This document shows, piece by piece, positions 26,365 through 34,435 of a stretch of 64,000 nt of DNA. The notes below the pieces were generated by a model. That model did no database searches. It was given only the letters and a program-made list of their open reading frames with translations, and was not told the DNA's origin. Made by a program: the position numbers and the translations under genes. This DNA comes from Desulfobulbus alkaliphilus (GTDB lineage Bacteria > Desulfobacterota > Desulfobulbia > Desulfobulbales > Desulfobulbaceae): contig NZ_JAFFQC010000024.1 of NCBI RefSeq assembly GCF_016918545.1, positions 1 through 64,000 of the forward strand. Direction: 5' to 3'. How positions within the stretch are numbered: the stretch's first letter is position 1; each line of letters starts with the position of its first letter.

Positions 26365-26649
26365 TTATACGTTCAGCAAACACAGTTTTTTTCCGGCAAA
26401 AAACAGGCCGAGGGAAATCAGCAGACAACTCAATCCCAATATGGGAAGGGCCAGCACCATCGGCAGCCCTATACCTCCAAGAAAAATCGGGAGAAGCCCA
26501 AAGGTTGTCTCGCCAAGGGAAATCGGGCTCGAGTGGCATTGATCCTTGTACGATGGATCATCAGCATACATTGCAGGACAACCGCCGATCCATTTTTCAC
26601 AAGCCAACAACAGTACAACAGCAGCACCTAGCGTGAGTGTGATCCACAT
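26365..26649 (-). CDS. Small Cys-containing membrane protein of unknown function
   Basis: This 94-residue protein has a first hydrophobic segment (ITLTLGAAVVLLLA), a central loop with three Cys (KWIGGCPAMYADDPSYKDQC), and a C-terminal hydrophobic half (LPIFLGGIGLPMVLALPILG and LISLGLFFAG). I do not recognise a family. I chose ATG 26649 because GAGGAGG precedes it; the frame is open to 26706. It is the gene just upstream of modABC, same strand, so it could be co-regulated with molybdate uptake. Confidence 0.55.
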   Translation of the reverse strand: MWITLTLGAAVVLLLACEKWIGGCPAMYADDPSYKDQCHSSPISLGETTFGLLPIFLGGIGLPMVLALPILGLSCLLISLGLFFAGKKLCLLNV

Positions 26650-27097
26650 GTCTGTTCCTCCTCTTTTTTCAGCAAACAACAAGAATCCGATTCCCATCAG
26701 ATACATTCATTCATCTTCCCGGTTGATAAAAAGATGAACTGCCAATACATTAGCACAGCACGAGCCGCTCACCCTTTCATGGCGAAACCGGCCGGATATA
26801 TTCTATCTTCGAACGCCCACAAATGTCGTCTATAAACGTCATTCGAGGTCGCACCATCTGTACCATCAACAGGCAATAACCGCTCCACAAAAATCACAAT
26901 CGTCGGAAAAGCACCTAAAATATTGAAATAGAGAGGCAAATCATTCCATCTTTCCCATGCCCTTGTTCATGGCCACATGAAACATATGTTTATACACGTC
27001 AAATTTTGTTGTTGTTTCGACAATTTTGTCTTTGCGAGCACACAATTGTCCCGGCCACCTGCTGCAACCTTGTCCGAAAATATTCGGAGATGTCGGT
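26650..27097. other. Divergent promoter region of mod locus and XRE regulator
   Basis: No gene is seen. The half nearer the regulator holds several inverted repeats, listed separately, that may be operators. Clear -35/-10 boxes for the mod side were not identified. Confidence 0.45.
26980..27049. promoter_or_regulatory. Cluster of palindromes before the XRE/molybdate-type regulator
   Basis: Three inverted repeats lie close together: AAACATATGTTT (26980-26991, perfect), GACAATTTTGTC (27019-27030, 5-bp arms) and ACAATTGT (27042-27049, perfect). The two ACAATT-containing ones are similar and could be operator half-sites. They lie 49-118 bp before the regulator start codon, so autoregulation is the simplest reading. 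Confidence 0.45.
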
Positions 27098-28216
27098 ATG
27101 TCTGGCGATAAAGCAGAGCTGGTCTGCACCCTGAAGGCCATGCGAATGGCCAGGGGGATTTCGCAAAAAGATCTGGCGCGGCGGGTCGGGGTCGGCAGGC
27201 AGGCGATCTACGACATGGAATCAGGGCGCTACGTGCCGAATACAGCGCTGGCCTTACGCCTGGCCAGGGAACTGGGATGCAAAGTGGAAGAACTGTTCCA
27301 CATGGAGGGACAGCAGGAAAAGGAATCCATCATCCTGCCCGAACAGGTGGACCAACCCGGAACCAGACTCTCGGTTGTCCGCGTCAACGAACGTCTGATC
27401 GCCTACCCCCAGGATGGCAAATGGCTGTTGAACGAGGGATTTCATGCCGCCGATGGTCTGCTGGATAAAACAGGTCGCGACATCCAACTGCTCCAGGATG
27501 CACAACGACTGGAGAATACAATCCTCCTGCTCGGCTGTGATCCGGCTTTCTCCATCCTCAATGCTCATGTCATCCGATCCGGACACGGCGCCGATCTCCT
27601 GTGCCGGTTCGCCTCAAGCATGCGGGCGATGGACGGACTGGAAGCAGGTCATGCGCACCTGGCTGCAGCCCATCTTCATAACATCGGCACGGAAGAAGCC
27701 AACGTGGAGCTGGCCAGAACCGCCTTGAAAAAGACACCGACGCTGGTCATCGGGTTCTCGCTTTTCGAGGAAGGACTGATGCTCCAGCCCGGCAACCCTC
27801 TTGGTATCACCACGCTTGCCGATCTGACGAATAAAGGCGTCCGGTTCATAAACCGCGACCGGGGCGCGGCCATTCGTCTCCTTTTCGACGATCTGTTGCA
27901 ACGATCCGGCATCCAGGCAACATCAATACTAGGATATAATGAAATGGCCTCCGGCCATATTGAAGGAGCCCAGATGGTTTCCTTCGGTCTTGCCGACGCT
28001 GCCCTTGGCCTGCGGGCCGTGGCTGCCACTTATGATCTGGACTTCATGCCGCTGCAATTCGTCCGTTGCGACCTCATCATTCCTCGAGATTTCCTTGCCT
28101 TGAAAGCGGTACGGATCCTCCTGGATGTGCTGCAGAGCAAAGCCCTGCGGCGAGACCTGGACTCCCTGCCGGGATACGAGGCCGGGATGACAGGCACTGT
28201 CATCGCGGAGCTCTAA
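27098..28216 (+). CDS. XRE-HTH plus substrate-binding-domain regulator
   Basis: This 372-residue protein has an XRE helix-turn-helix (about 7-62; ARGISQKDLARRVGVGRQAI) followed by a periplasmic-binding-protein-like domain without signal peptide (about 90-360; TTLADLTNKGVRFINRDRGA, with RRDLDSLPGYEAGMTGTVI near the end). This is the MopB/ModE-like one-component arrangement in which a domain of the TupA/ModA type senses an oxyanion. Divergence from modABC supports control of molybdate or tungstate uptake. I chose ATG 27098 (GGAG upstream); the frame is open to 27026. Confidence 0.8.
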   Translation: MSGDKAELVCTLKAMRMARGISQKDLARRVGVGRQAIYDMESGRYVPNTALALRLARELGCKVEELFHMEGQQEKESIILPEQVDQPGTRLSVVRVNERLIAYPQDGKWLLNEGFHAADGLLDKTGRDIQLLQDAQRLENTILLLGCDPAFSILNAHVIRSGHGADLLCRFASSMRAMDGLEAGHAHLAAAHLHNIGTEEANVELARTALKKTPTLVIGFSLFEEGLMLQPGNPLGITTLADLTNKGVRFINRDRGAAIRLLFDDLLQRSGIQATSILGYNEMASGHIEGAQMVSFGLADAALGLRAVAATYDLDFMPLQFVRCDLIIPRDFLALKAVRILLDVLQSKALRRDLDSLPGYEAGMTGTVIAEL

Positions 28217-28318
28217 TAAATCTGTCACCATTTTGCGCCATTTTAAGCAGAAACTGCTTGTCTCCCGCCGGGTTGATCACATATACTTTAATAAAAACAT
28301 ATCTTCACCACCTTGCCG

Positions 28319-29017
28319 ATGTTGACCAACGCTCTCGCCGACAGCAACTTTTCCGCCCTCACCTATAACAGAAACGCTGGTTTTTCTTCACTCCGGGCCG
28401 AGCCGGCACGCTATATCACCGGCATTCCTGAAAAAGGGAACCCCACAGCAGCAGTCTTCCAGGATAAAGTGACCCTGTCCGCCGATGGCATGGAGAAGTC
28501 GCAACAGTCAAGAACCTCCGTGGATACTGACCCGGCCGAGCGGGACCAGTCTCGAGCCCAGTTGGGCAAGCTGGAAATCCAGGCACTTTCTCCCGCAGAG
28601 GAACAGATGCTGCGTGAATTGCAGAATCGCGACCGGGAGGTCAAAAGCCACGAACAAGCCCACCTGGCCGCTGCCGGTCGACATGCCAGAGGGGGACCGA
28701 CCTATACTTATCAGCAGGGTCCGGATGGCCGACGATACGCCGTGGGTGGTGAAGTGAACATCGACACCAGCAAGGAAAAGACCCCCGAAGAGACCATTGA
28801 CAAAATGCAGACAGTGCGCCGCGCCGCCATGGCACCGGCCTCGCCTTCGGCCGCTGACCGGGCCATAGCCGCGGCGGCAACCGCCACGGAAGCACAAGCC
28901 CGCCAGGAGCTGCAAGCCCAACAGGCTGAAGAAATGCGGGAGATGACAACATCGCCAACCGAACATTCCGCTCCTGAAAGCGTTGCCGACAGTCGTTCTG
29001 TTGACATAACAGCCTGA
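28319..29017 (+). CDS. SprA-related putative metalloprotease
   Basis: This protein of about 232 residues has a low-complexity N-terminal half and a conserved core: LSPAEEQMLRELQNRDREVK, the zinc motif HEQAH in KSHEQAHLAAAGR, then GPTYTYQQGPDGRRYAVGGE and VNIDTSKEKTPEETI. These are the hallmarks of the SprA/putative metalloprotease family. The end is alanine- and glutamine-rich. Its substrate is unknown. The start is uncertain: ATG 28319 or TTG 28313, neither with a good ribosome-binding site. Confidence 0.75.
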   Translation: MLTNALADSNFSALTYNRNAGFSSLRAEPARYITGIPEKGNPTAAVFQDKVTLSADGMEKSQQSRTSVDTDPAERDQSRAQLGKLEIQALSPAEEQMLRELQNRDREVKSHEQAHLAAAGRHARGGPTYTYQQGPDGRRYAVGGEVNIDTSKEKTPEETIDKMQTVRRAAMAPASPSAADRAIAAAATATEAQARQELQAQQAEEMREMTTSPTEHSAPESVADSRSVDITA

Positions 29018-29111
29018 CCTATCCTTCACCCTCTGTTTTCCGGTACAGGGGACAACGCTCACGATCCTGGTTTTTTTCCCTTCCTCACCCATCCTTTCCC
29101 TGGGCAAACGC

Positions 29112-30434
29112 ATGGAACAGACCGCCTACCTCGATGATCTTTTTTCCTATATCAATCAATCACCGACTTCACTGCATGCAGTGGCCACCAGTGCCGCTCT
29201 GCTGGCCGGCGCCGGATTTGAGCGTCTCCATGCGTCCATTTCCTGGGACGGCCTCAGCCCCGGTCGCTACTATATTATACGCAACGATTCCAGCTTGATC
29301 GCCTTTACCCTGGCTGAACCCCTCGGATCAGTCACTCTTTTCCGCATGGCCGGGGCTCATACCGACAGCCCGGCTCTCAGGATCAAGCCCAACCCTGGTC
29401 AGCTCCGCCACGGCTACCTGCGGCTGGGGGTAGAGGTGTATGGCGGGCCTCTGCTGGCGCCCTGGTTCGACCGTGACCTGTCGATTGCCGGCCGGGTGAG
29501 CTGGCAGCACGAGAACAGTCCCCTGCAGTGCAGTCTGATCGATTTCCAGCGGCCGGTGGCGATCCTGCCCAGCCTGGCCATTCACCTGGACCGTGATGCA
29601 AACACCAACAGAAATATTGACAAGCAGAACGATCTTGTCCCGCTGGTCATGCTCAGCGAAGAAAAAGAGACCCCGGACTTCAGGGCCATTCTCAGCCAAC
29701 AACTCCACCGGCAGCACCCGCAAGCCGCTGGTGCGAAACTCATCGATTTTGATCTCTATCTCTATGACACCCAGCCGGCAGGCAGGATGGGATTGAACAA
29801 TGAATTCATCACCGGACCTCGACTGGACAATCTCCTCTCCTGTCATGCCCTGCTGCAAGGCCTGATCCGCAACGAATCCCGTCGCAACTGCCTCATCGTC
29901 CTCAATGATCATGAGGAAGTGGGCAGCGTCTCCACCGCCGGCGCCCAGGGGTCGTTTCTCGCCGATGTACTGGAGCGGCTTTTTCCGGATCCGGGTAAAC
30001 GCCAAAGGGTCATTGCCGGTTCCCTTTTTATCTCGGCGGACAACGCCCATGCGGTGCACCCCAACTTCACCGCCAGACATGACCCTGAACACCTGCCGCT
30101 CTTAAACCACGGACCGGTGATTAAGGTGAATGCCAATCAGCGCTATACAACCAATGGCCTGACCGGAGGGCTGTTCCGACTCCTCTGCCGCAAGGCCGAT
30201 GTTCCCTGTCAACAGTTCGTTATGCGCAGCGATCTTGCCTGCGGCTCCACCATCGGTCCCTTCACTGCCGCCAAGCTCGGTGTCCCCACCGTTGATATCG
30301 GTGTTCCGCAACTGGCCATGCATTCCATCAGAGAGACCGCCGGTCACCTGGACGGGTGGTATTTATTGCAAGTCATGATCACTTTTTTCAGTGAACCCGA
30401 TGCGGGTATCCGTTGTCCGGAAATCAGCAGTTGA
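29112..30434 (+). CDS. apeB: M18-family aminopeptidase
   Basis: This 440-residue cytoplasmic enzyme removes N-terminal, often acidic, residues. It shows the M18 metal-site motifs GAHTDSPAL (His, Asp), a second Asp in AGRMGLNNEFITGPRLDN, LNDHEEVGS (Glu), SADNAHAVHPN and AMHSIRETAG (His). Length matches the family. It lies 95 bp after the SprA-like gene in the same direction. A degraded MITE starts at its stop codon. Confidence 0.9.
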   Translation: MEQTAYLDDLFSYINQSPTSLHAVATSAALLAGAGFERLHASISWDGLSPGRYYIIRNDSSLIAFTLAEPLGSVTLFRMAGAHTDSPALRIKPNPGQLRHGYLRLGVEVYGGPLLAPWFDRDLSIAGRVSWQHENSPLQCSLIDFQRPVAILPSLAIHLDRDANTNRNIDKQNDLVPLVMLSEEKETPDFRAILSQQLHRQHPQAAGAKLIDFDLYLYDTQPAGRMGLNNEFITGPRLDNLLSCHALLQGLIRNESRRNCLIVLNDHEEVGSVSTAGAQGSFLADVLERLFPDPGKRQRVIAGSLFISADNAHAVHPNFTARHDPEHLPLLNHGPVIKVNANQRYTTNGLTGGLFRLLCRKADVPCQQFVMRSDLACGSTIGPFTAAKLGVPTVDIGVPQLAMHSIRETAGHLDGWYLLQVMITFFSEPDAGIRCPEISS

Positions 30435-30566
30435 ATCCAACGCCGGTCTGCGGGGCATCCTTTCGCACGCCATTTCCATTGCCGGTAACCGTCCGATAAA
30501 GTCTTCTTGAATCGAACGGCCACGAACAACGAGGCTGACGTACGGACGAACGTTCGCTGATGCAGG
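30433..30566 (+). repeat. MITE copy 6, degraded with internal deletion
   Basis: TTGAATCC at the start resembles the left end; GGGGCATCC, CCGGTAACCGTCCGATAAAG and ACGGACGAACG match the right half of long copies. Most of the left arm is missing. Confidence 0.65.
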
Positions 30567-30775
30567 TTTATTAAAAATGATATATGTTCGAATATAGTTT
30601 ATTGTAAATTAATTTTTCTTGCCTCTGTGTTCTGCCTGCGGTACAACTGTCAACACATCAACACTGAAACCAGACACAGCAGCAACCCATCGAACGCACC
30701 CGATAATCGTAGCTTGAAGCCTGTGTTTTTCTGGTTTAAACAATCAGCTTGATACTGTTAACAGGAGAATTACCC

Positions 30776-31027
30776 ATGGCTACTCAGGCCCAGACCACCC
30801 GCAAACTCCAGGTCCTGCATATTCTCTCGGAAAACCTGAACAATCCGGAACCCCAACTTGTCCGCTCAAGCGATATTGCCCAGCGACTCAAAATGACCGT
30901 GCCGGAAACCCAGACCCTGTTGAAGGTGCTCAATGACATGGGCGTCATCGAAAGCAATGTGGACAACCAACTCTCTCTTATCACTCGCAAGGGCGTCCAC
31001 TATCTGAGCGGTCAGGCCTCCATGTGA
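30776..31027 (+). CDS. Small winged-helix-like protein
   Basis: This 83-residue protein looks like a lone winged helix: LQVLHILSENL, then VRSSDIAQRLKMTVPETQTL and LLKVLNDMGVIESNVDNQL, a DNA-recognition helix followed by a wing. The start ATG has AGGAG upstream. There is no ligand domain, so it may be a small regulator or an adaptor. It precedes the GAF-ANTAR gene, separated by a 214-bp MITE. I cannot name the family. Confidence 0.6.
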   Translation: MATQAQTTRKLQVLHILSENLNNPEPQLVRSSDIAQRLKMTVPETQTLLKVLNDMGVIESNVDNQLSLITRKGVHYLSGQASM

Positions 31028-31045
31028 CACCGGAATCGCAAACCT

Positions 31046-31259
31046 TGTATCCGTGACGACTGGACACCTGCTTTGGATATATCTTGCTGTACTCAGGTTA
31101 TAACTGCAGCGGAATCCTTGACAATAACCTTCACCAGCAGCCCTTCATGGCGCCCGTCCGCACGCCGTCTTTATTGCCCGTAACCGTTTGATAAAGCGTA
31201 CTATCATCGAACAGTCACAGACAATAAAGCTGCCGCAGGGACAACGCTCACGATCCAGG
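31046..31259 (+). repeat. MITE copy 7, long form, ending at a start codon
   Basis: It begins near TATCCGTGACGACTGGACA and ends CGCTCACGATCCAGG at 31259; the next base is the A of the GAF-ANTAR start codon. It provides the entire leader of that gene and lacks a normal ribosome-binding site. Confidence 0.75.
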
Positions 31260-31973
31260 ATGAAAGACACCCTCCCCCAGAGCTACGACCACTACATCAA
31301 AGCGCTGATGGACATCAGCGAAGCCGTGACCTCGGATCTTTTCCTGGAGGATGTGTTCAAACTCATCGTCATGGTGGTGGCCAAGGTCACCGGGGTAGAC
31401 ATCTGTTCTCTGTGGCTGGTGGATGAACAGGCCAATCCTCCCAAAATCAGATTAAAGGCCACCCAGGCCATTGAACCTGAATATGTCATCGACAGATCCC
31501 TGGCGATAGGCGAAGGCGTGGTCGGCCATGTTGTTGCCACCCAGAAACCCCTGGTAATCAAAAACGTCCTCGACCTCGAGATCTTCAAGGAAAAGGAGAT
31601 GGCCCGGAAAATGGGCCTGGTCTCCATGGTCGGTGTCCCCCTGCAGAGCAAGAAGGACAGAGTCATCGGTGTCCTCAACTGCTTCACCTCCACCCCCCAT
31701 GATTTTTCCACAACCGACATCAACATGTTGACTGCCGTGGCCAACCAGGCGGCGGTGGCCATTCTCAACACCGAATTGATCATCAAGACCAAAATTATTC
31801 AGGAAGAGCTGAAATCACGAAAAAAAATCGAGCGGGCCAAGGAAATCATCATGGAGCGACAGTCCATCAGCGGTGATGAGGCCTATCGTTGGATTCAGAA
31901 GCGGAGCATGGACTCACGCAAATCCATGCTGGAAGTGGCGGAGGCTATTATACTGACCACCGAATTGTACTGA
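31260..31973 (+). CDS. GAF-ANTAR RNA-binding antiterminator
   Basis: This 237-residue protein has a GAF sensor domain (about 22-170; VDICSLWLVDEQ, VGHVVATQKPLVI, GVLNCFTST) and a C-terminal ANTAR domain (about 180-237; RKKIERAKEIIMERQSIS, EAYRWIQKRSMDSRKSM). ANTAR domains bind paired hexaloop hairpins in nascent RNA and prevent termination. Exactly such a motif lies in the leader of the next gene (32312-32409). The frame is open back to TTG 31188, but those 24 codons lie within a MITE, so I use ATG 31260. The ligand of the GAF domain is unknown; a nitrogen signal would fit the target. Confidence 0.88.
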   Translation: MKDTLPQSYDHYIKALMDISEAVTSDLFLEDVFKLIVMVVAKVTGVDICSLWLVDEQANPPKIRLKATQAIEPEYVIDRSLAIGEGVVGHVVATQKPLVIKNVLDLEIFKEKEMARKMGLVSMVGVPLQSKKDRVIGVLNCFTSTPHDFSTTDINMLTAVANQAAVAILNTELIIKTKIIQEELKSRKKIERAKEIIMERQSISGDEAYRWIQKRSMDSRKSMLEVAEAIILTTELY

Positions 31974-32002
31974 CCGGTCGATTCCCCTGCATACTCAATA
32001 TC

Positions 32003-32219
32003 CCGAATCCGTGACCGCTGGACTCTTGTTTTGGATATATTTTGCTGTAATCATGTTCTAATTGCACCAGAACCCTTGACAATACCTTTCACCAGCCACC
32101 CTTGGGGGTATCCGTCCGCACGCCATCTTCATTGCCCGTAACCGTCCGATAAAGTGTACTTTAATCGAACGGTTACGGACAACGAAGCTATCGCACGGAC
32201 GATCGCTCACGGGTTCAGG
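32003..32219 (+). repeat. MITE copy 8, long form
   Basis: 217 bp from CCGAATCCGTGACCGCTGGA to CGCTCACGGGTTCAGG. AATA occurs next to both ends, perhaps a decayed duplication. It lies between the ANTAR gene and the promoter of its presumed target. Confidence 0.8.
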
Positions 32220-32267
32220 AATAGGTTCTCCCGGCAAACTGAAACTATATACATTTAAACTTATTTC

Positions 32268-32296
32268 TTGACACAATACGTAAGTTTCAATAAATA
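32268..32296 (+). promoter_or_regulatory. Sigma-70 promoter of the ANTAR-controlled gene
   Basis: TTGACA (32268-32273), a 17-bp spacer and TAAATA (32291-32296). Transcription would start near 32303, just ahead of the two hexaloop hairpins. Confidence 0.7.
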
Positions 32297-32311
32297 GATC
32301 ACGATACAAAT

Positions 32312-32375
32312 GCAGCGTACAAAGGCGTACGCTTGCGCTGATCACACCATTACTGACACGACAAAGGCGTCTGTC
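32312..32375 (+). promoter_or_regulatory. Two-hexaloop ANTAR RNA motif
   Basis: Hairpin P1 is GCGTAC-AAAGGC-GTACGC (core 32315-32332, extended by three pairs with one bulge). Hairpin P2 is GACA(C)GAC-AAAGGC-GTCTGTC (32355-32375). Both loops are six bases, with A at position 1, G at position 4 and a C-G closing pair, the pattern known for ANTAR-binding RNAs. The spacing between hairpins is 22 bases. The 3' side of P2 (GGCGTCT) is also the 5' side of the terminator, so P2 and the terminator exclude one another. Confidence 0.88.
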
Positions 32376-32409
32376 TCTCCACCCGTGGGGACATAGACGC
32401 CTTTTTTTT
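32363..32409 (+). terminator. Conditional terminator of the ANTAR-controlled leader
   Basis: GGCGTCT (32366-32372) pairs with AGACGCC (32395-32401), with a further TGTC/GACA helix above it, followed by eight T residues (32402-32409). It lies 66 bp before the start codon and overlaps hairpin P2. Confidence 0.88.
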
Positions 32410-32475
32410 CGGCATACCAAAGAATCGATCACTGGATGGTACCGGTATGCAACCACACCAACAAAGAGGTATACT

Positions 32476-34113
32476 ATGCGTTATTCAAAATCGAACGATG
32501 TTCTAGGCACCACCAACCGGGGCAACACCGCCGAATCCAGCCTGTGCACCCTGTGCCGTGCCGACTGCATGGGGCAGTGCGAGACCTGGAAATCCAGCCT
32601 GATCGGCCGCAAACTGCTCTATCCTCGAGATTTCGGGGTAGTAACCGCCGGGGCCAACAACACCACCCATGTGGGTGTTTCCTATAATTCGTTACGCATT
32701 CAAGGCTATGCTTATGGTTCCCATGGTCTTGCCCAGGGCCTGTCCAACGATGCCGACGACTGTATTTTTCCCAATGTCGACCTGACCACGGAATTTGGGC
32801 ATGAAGTCAAAACCAAAAGCAGAATCCCCCTGATGACCGGTGCCTTGGGTTCGACCTTCATCGCCGCCAAGTACTGGGATTCCTTTGCCATCGGTGGCGC
32901 CCTGGTCGGCTTTCCCATCGTGGTTGGTGAAAACGTGGTCGGGGTTGACAAAGCCTCGGAAATGAAAGACGGCAGAATAACCAAGGCCCCTGAACTCGAC
33001 CGCCGCATTGACACCTACCTTCGCTATCACGATGGATATGGGGCCATCATTGTTCAACTGAACGTCGAAGACACCCGCAATGGCGTTGCCGAATATGTGG
33101 CGGAAAAATATGGCAACAGCTGTATTGTTGAACTGAAATGGGGGCAAGGTGCCAAGGATATCGGCGGCGAAATTCAAGTGAGCAGCCTTGATTACGCCTT
33201 GTTTCTGAAGGAACGCGGCTATATCGTCGACCCGGACCCGGCCTCGGCCGAAGTCAAGCAGGCCTTTGAAAAAGGCGCCATCAAATCCTTTGCCCGTCAC
33301 AGTCGCTTGGGCGGCACCAACATGAGCACGGTGGATCTGGTTCAGGAAGACTTCATGAAATCAGTGGACTACCTGCGTAGCCTCGGTTTTAATCGTATTT
33401 CATTGAAAACAGGTGCCTACGGCATGGAGGAACTGGCCATGGCCCTCCGCTTCGCCACCGACGCCAAACTGGACCTGTTGACTATTGACGGATCCGGCGG
33501 CGGGACCGGCATGAGCCCCTGGAATATGATGCAGAGCTGGGGGGTTCCATCGATTAACCTGCATGCCAAGGCCTATGAGTATGCCAGTATCCTGGCTGCC
33601 CAGGGGAAACGGGTGGTGGATCTCTCCTTTGCCGGTGGCTTTGCCCTGGAAGATAGTATTTTCAAGGGGATAGCCCTGGGCGCACCGTACACCAAGCTGA
33701 TCTGCATGGGTCGCGCCATCATGATTCCCGGCTTCCTGGGCGCCAACATCGAAGGAGCCCTCCATCCGGAAAAGAGGGCAAAGGTCAATGGCAGCTGGGA
33801 CAAACTTCCGGCCAGCATTTCTTCCCTGGGCCTCTCCGCGGAACAGATATTCGCCTCCTACTTTGATGTGGAGAAAAAAGTCGGCAAGGAGGAAATGAAA
33901 AATATTCCCTATGGGGCCATTGCCATGTGGACCATGATGGATAAACTGGCCTGCGGCCTTCAACAACTCATGGCCGGAGCGAGAAAATTCAGGCTGGACA
34001 AGATCAGCCGCAACGATCTGTATGCCGGCAACAGGGAAACTGCCCGGGAAACCGGCATTACCTATGTCACCGATGCCCGGGATGAAAGCGCCAAGAGAAT
34101 TCTCTCGGCCTGA
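32476..34113 (+). CDS. Glutamate-synthase-domain (GltB-like) FMN protein
   Basis: This 545-residue protein has four Cys near its N-terminus (C24, C27, C31, C35 in LCTLCRADCMGQC), possibly an iron-sulfur site, and then the FMN-binding barrel of glutamate synthase: VELKWGQGAKDIGGEI, HSRLGGTNMSTVDLV and DGSGGGTGMSPWN. There is no glutaminase domain and no C-terminal GltB domain, so it is not a standard glutamate synthase. It may use ammonia or another donor; this is not resolved by sequence. Its leader carries the ANTAR motif, so the gene is probably under control of the GAF-ANTAR protein encoded upstream. Confidence 0.85.
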   Translation: MRYSKSNDVLGTTNRGNTAESSLCTLCRADCMGQCETWKSSLIGRKLLYPRDFGVVTAGANNTTHVGVSYNSLRIQGYAYGSHGLAQGLSNDADDCIFPNVDLTTEFGHEVKTKSRIPLMTGALGSTFIAAKYWDSFAIGGALVGFPIVVGENVVGVDKASEMKDGRITKAPELDRRIDTYLRYHDGYGAIIVQLNVEDTRNGVAEYVAEKYGNSCIVELKWGQGAKDIGGEIQVSSLDYALFLKERGYIVDPDPASAEVKQAFEKGAIKSFARHSRLGGTNMSTVDLVQEDFMKSVDYLRSLGFNRISLKTGAYGMEELAMALRFATDAKLDLLTIDGSGGGTGMSPWNMMQSWGVPSINLHAKAYEYASILAAQGKRVVDLSFAGGFALEDSIFKGIALGAPYTKLICMGRAIMIPGFLGANIEGALHPEKRAKVNGSWDKLPASISSLGLSAEQIFASYFDVEKKVGKEEMKNIPYGAIAMWTMMDKLACGLQQLMAGARKFRLDKISRNDLYAGNRETARETGITYVTDARDESAKRILSA

Positions 34114-34120
34114 TCAATAC

Positions 34121-34338
34121 CTGAATCCGTGACGGCGGGATTCTTGTTTTGGATATATTTATCTGTAATCAGGGTATACGTGTAGATGTATTTTTCAGAG
34201 TACGCCTCCACCCGCCGCCCTTCGGGGTGTCCGTCCGCACACCATCTTCATTGCCCGTAACCGTTCGATAAAGTTTACTTTAATCGAACGGCCACGAACA
34301 ACAAAGCTGACGCACGGATGAACGCTCACGGATCCAGG
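34121..34338 (+). repeat. MITE copy 9, long form, with target duplication
   Basis: 218 bp from CTGAATCCGTGACGGCGGGA to CGCTCACGGATCCAGG. CAATAC flanks both sides (34115-34120 and 34339-34344). Confidence 0.85.
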
Positions 34339-34351
34339 CAATACTCAGGTC

Positions 34352-34382
34352 CATCCCGGGCGGGCAGAGTCCGCCCGGGATG
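34352..34382. terminator. GC-rich hairpin between convergent genes
   Basis: CATCCCGGGCGG pairs perfectly with CCGCCCGGGATG around GCAGAGT. It lies between the converging glutamate-synthase-domain and KaiC-like genes; no T-run is present. Confidence 0.6.
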
Positions 34383-34435
34383 GGATTCGTGGACAACATC
34401 CACCTGATGCAAAAATCGTTTAACTTGGCAATTGA

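Noticed and set aside
32376-32390. Hairpin with loop ACCCGT in the ANTAR leader as a third hexaloop
   Set aside because: Position 4 of the loop is C, not G; it is the top of the terminator stem.
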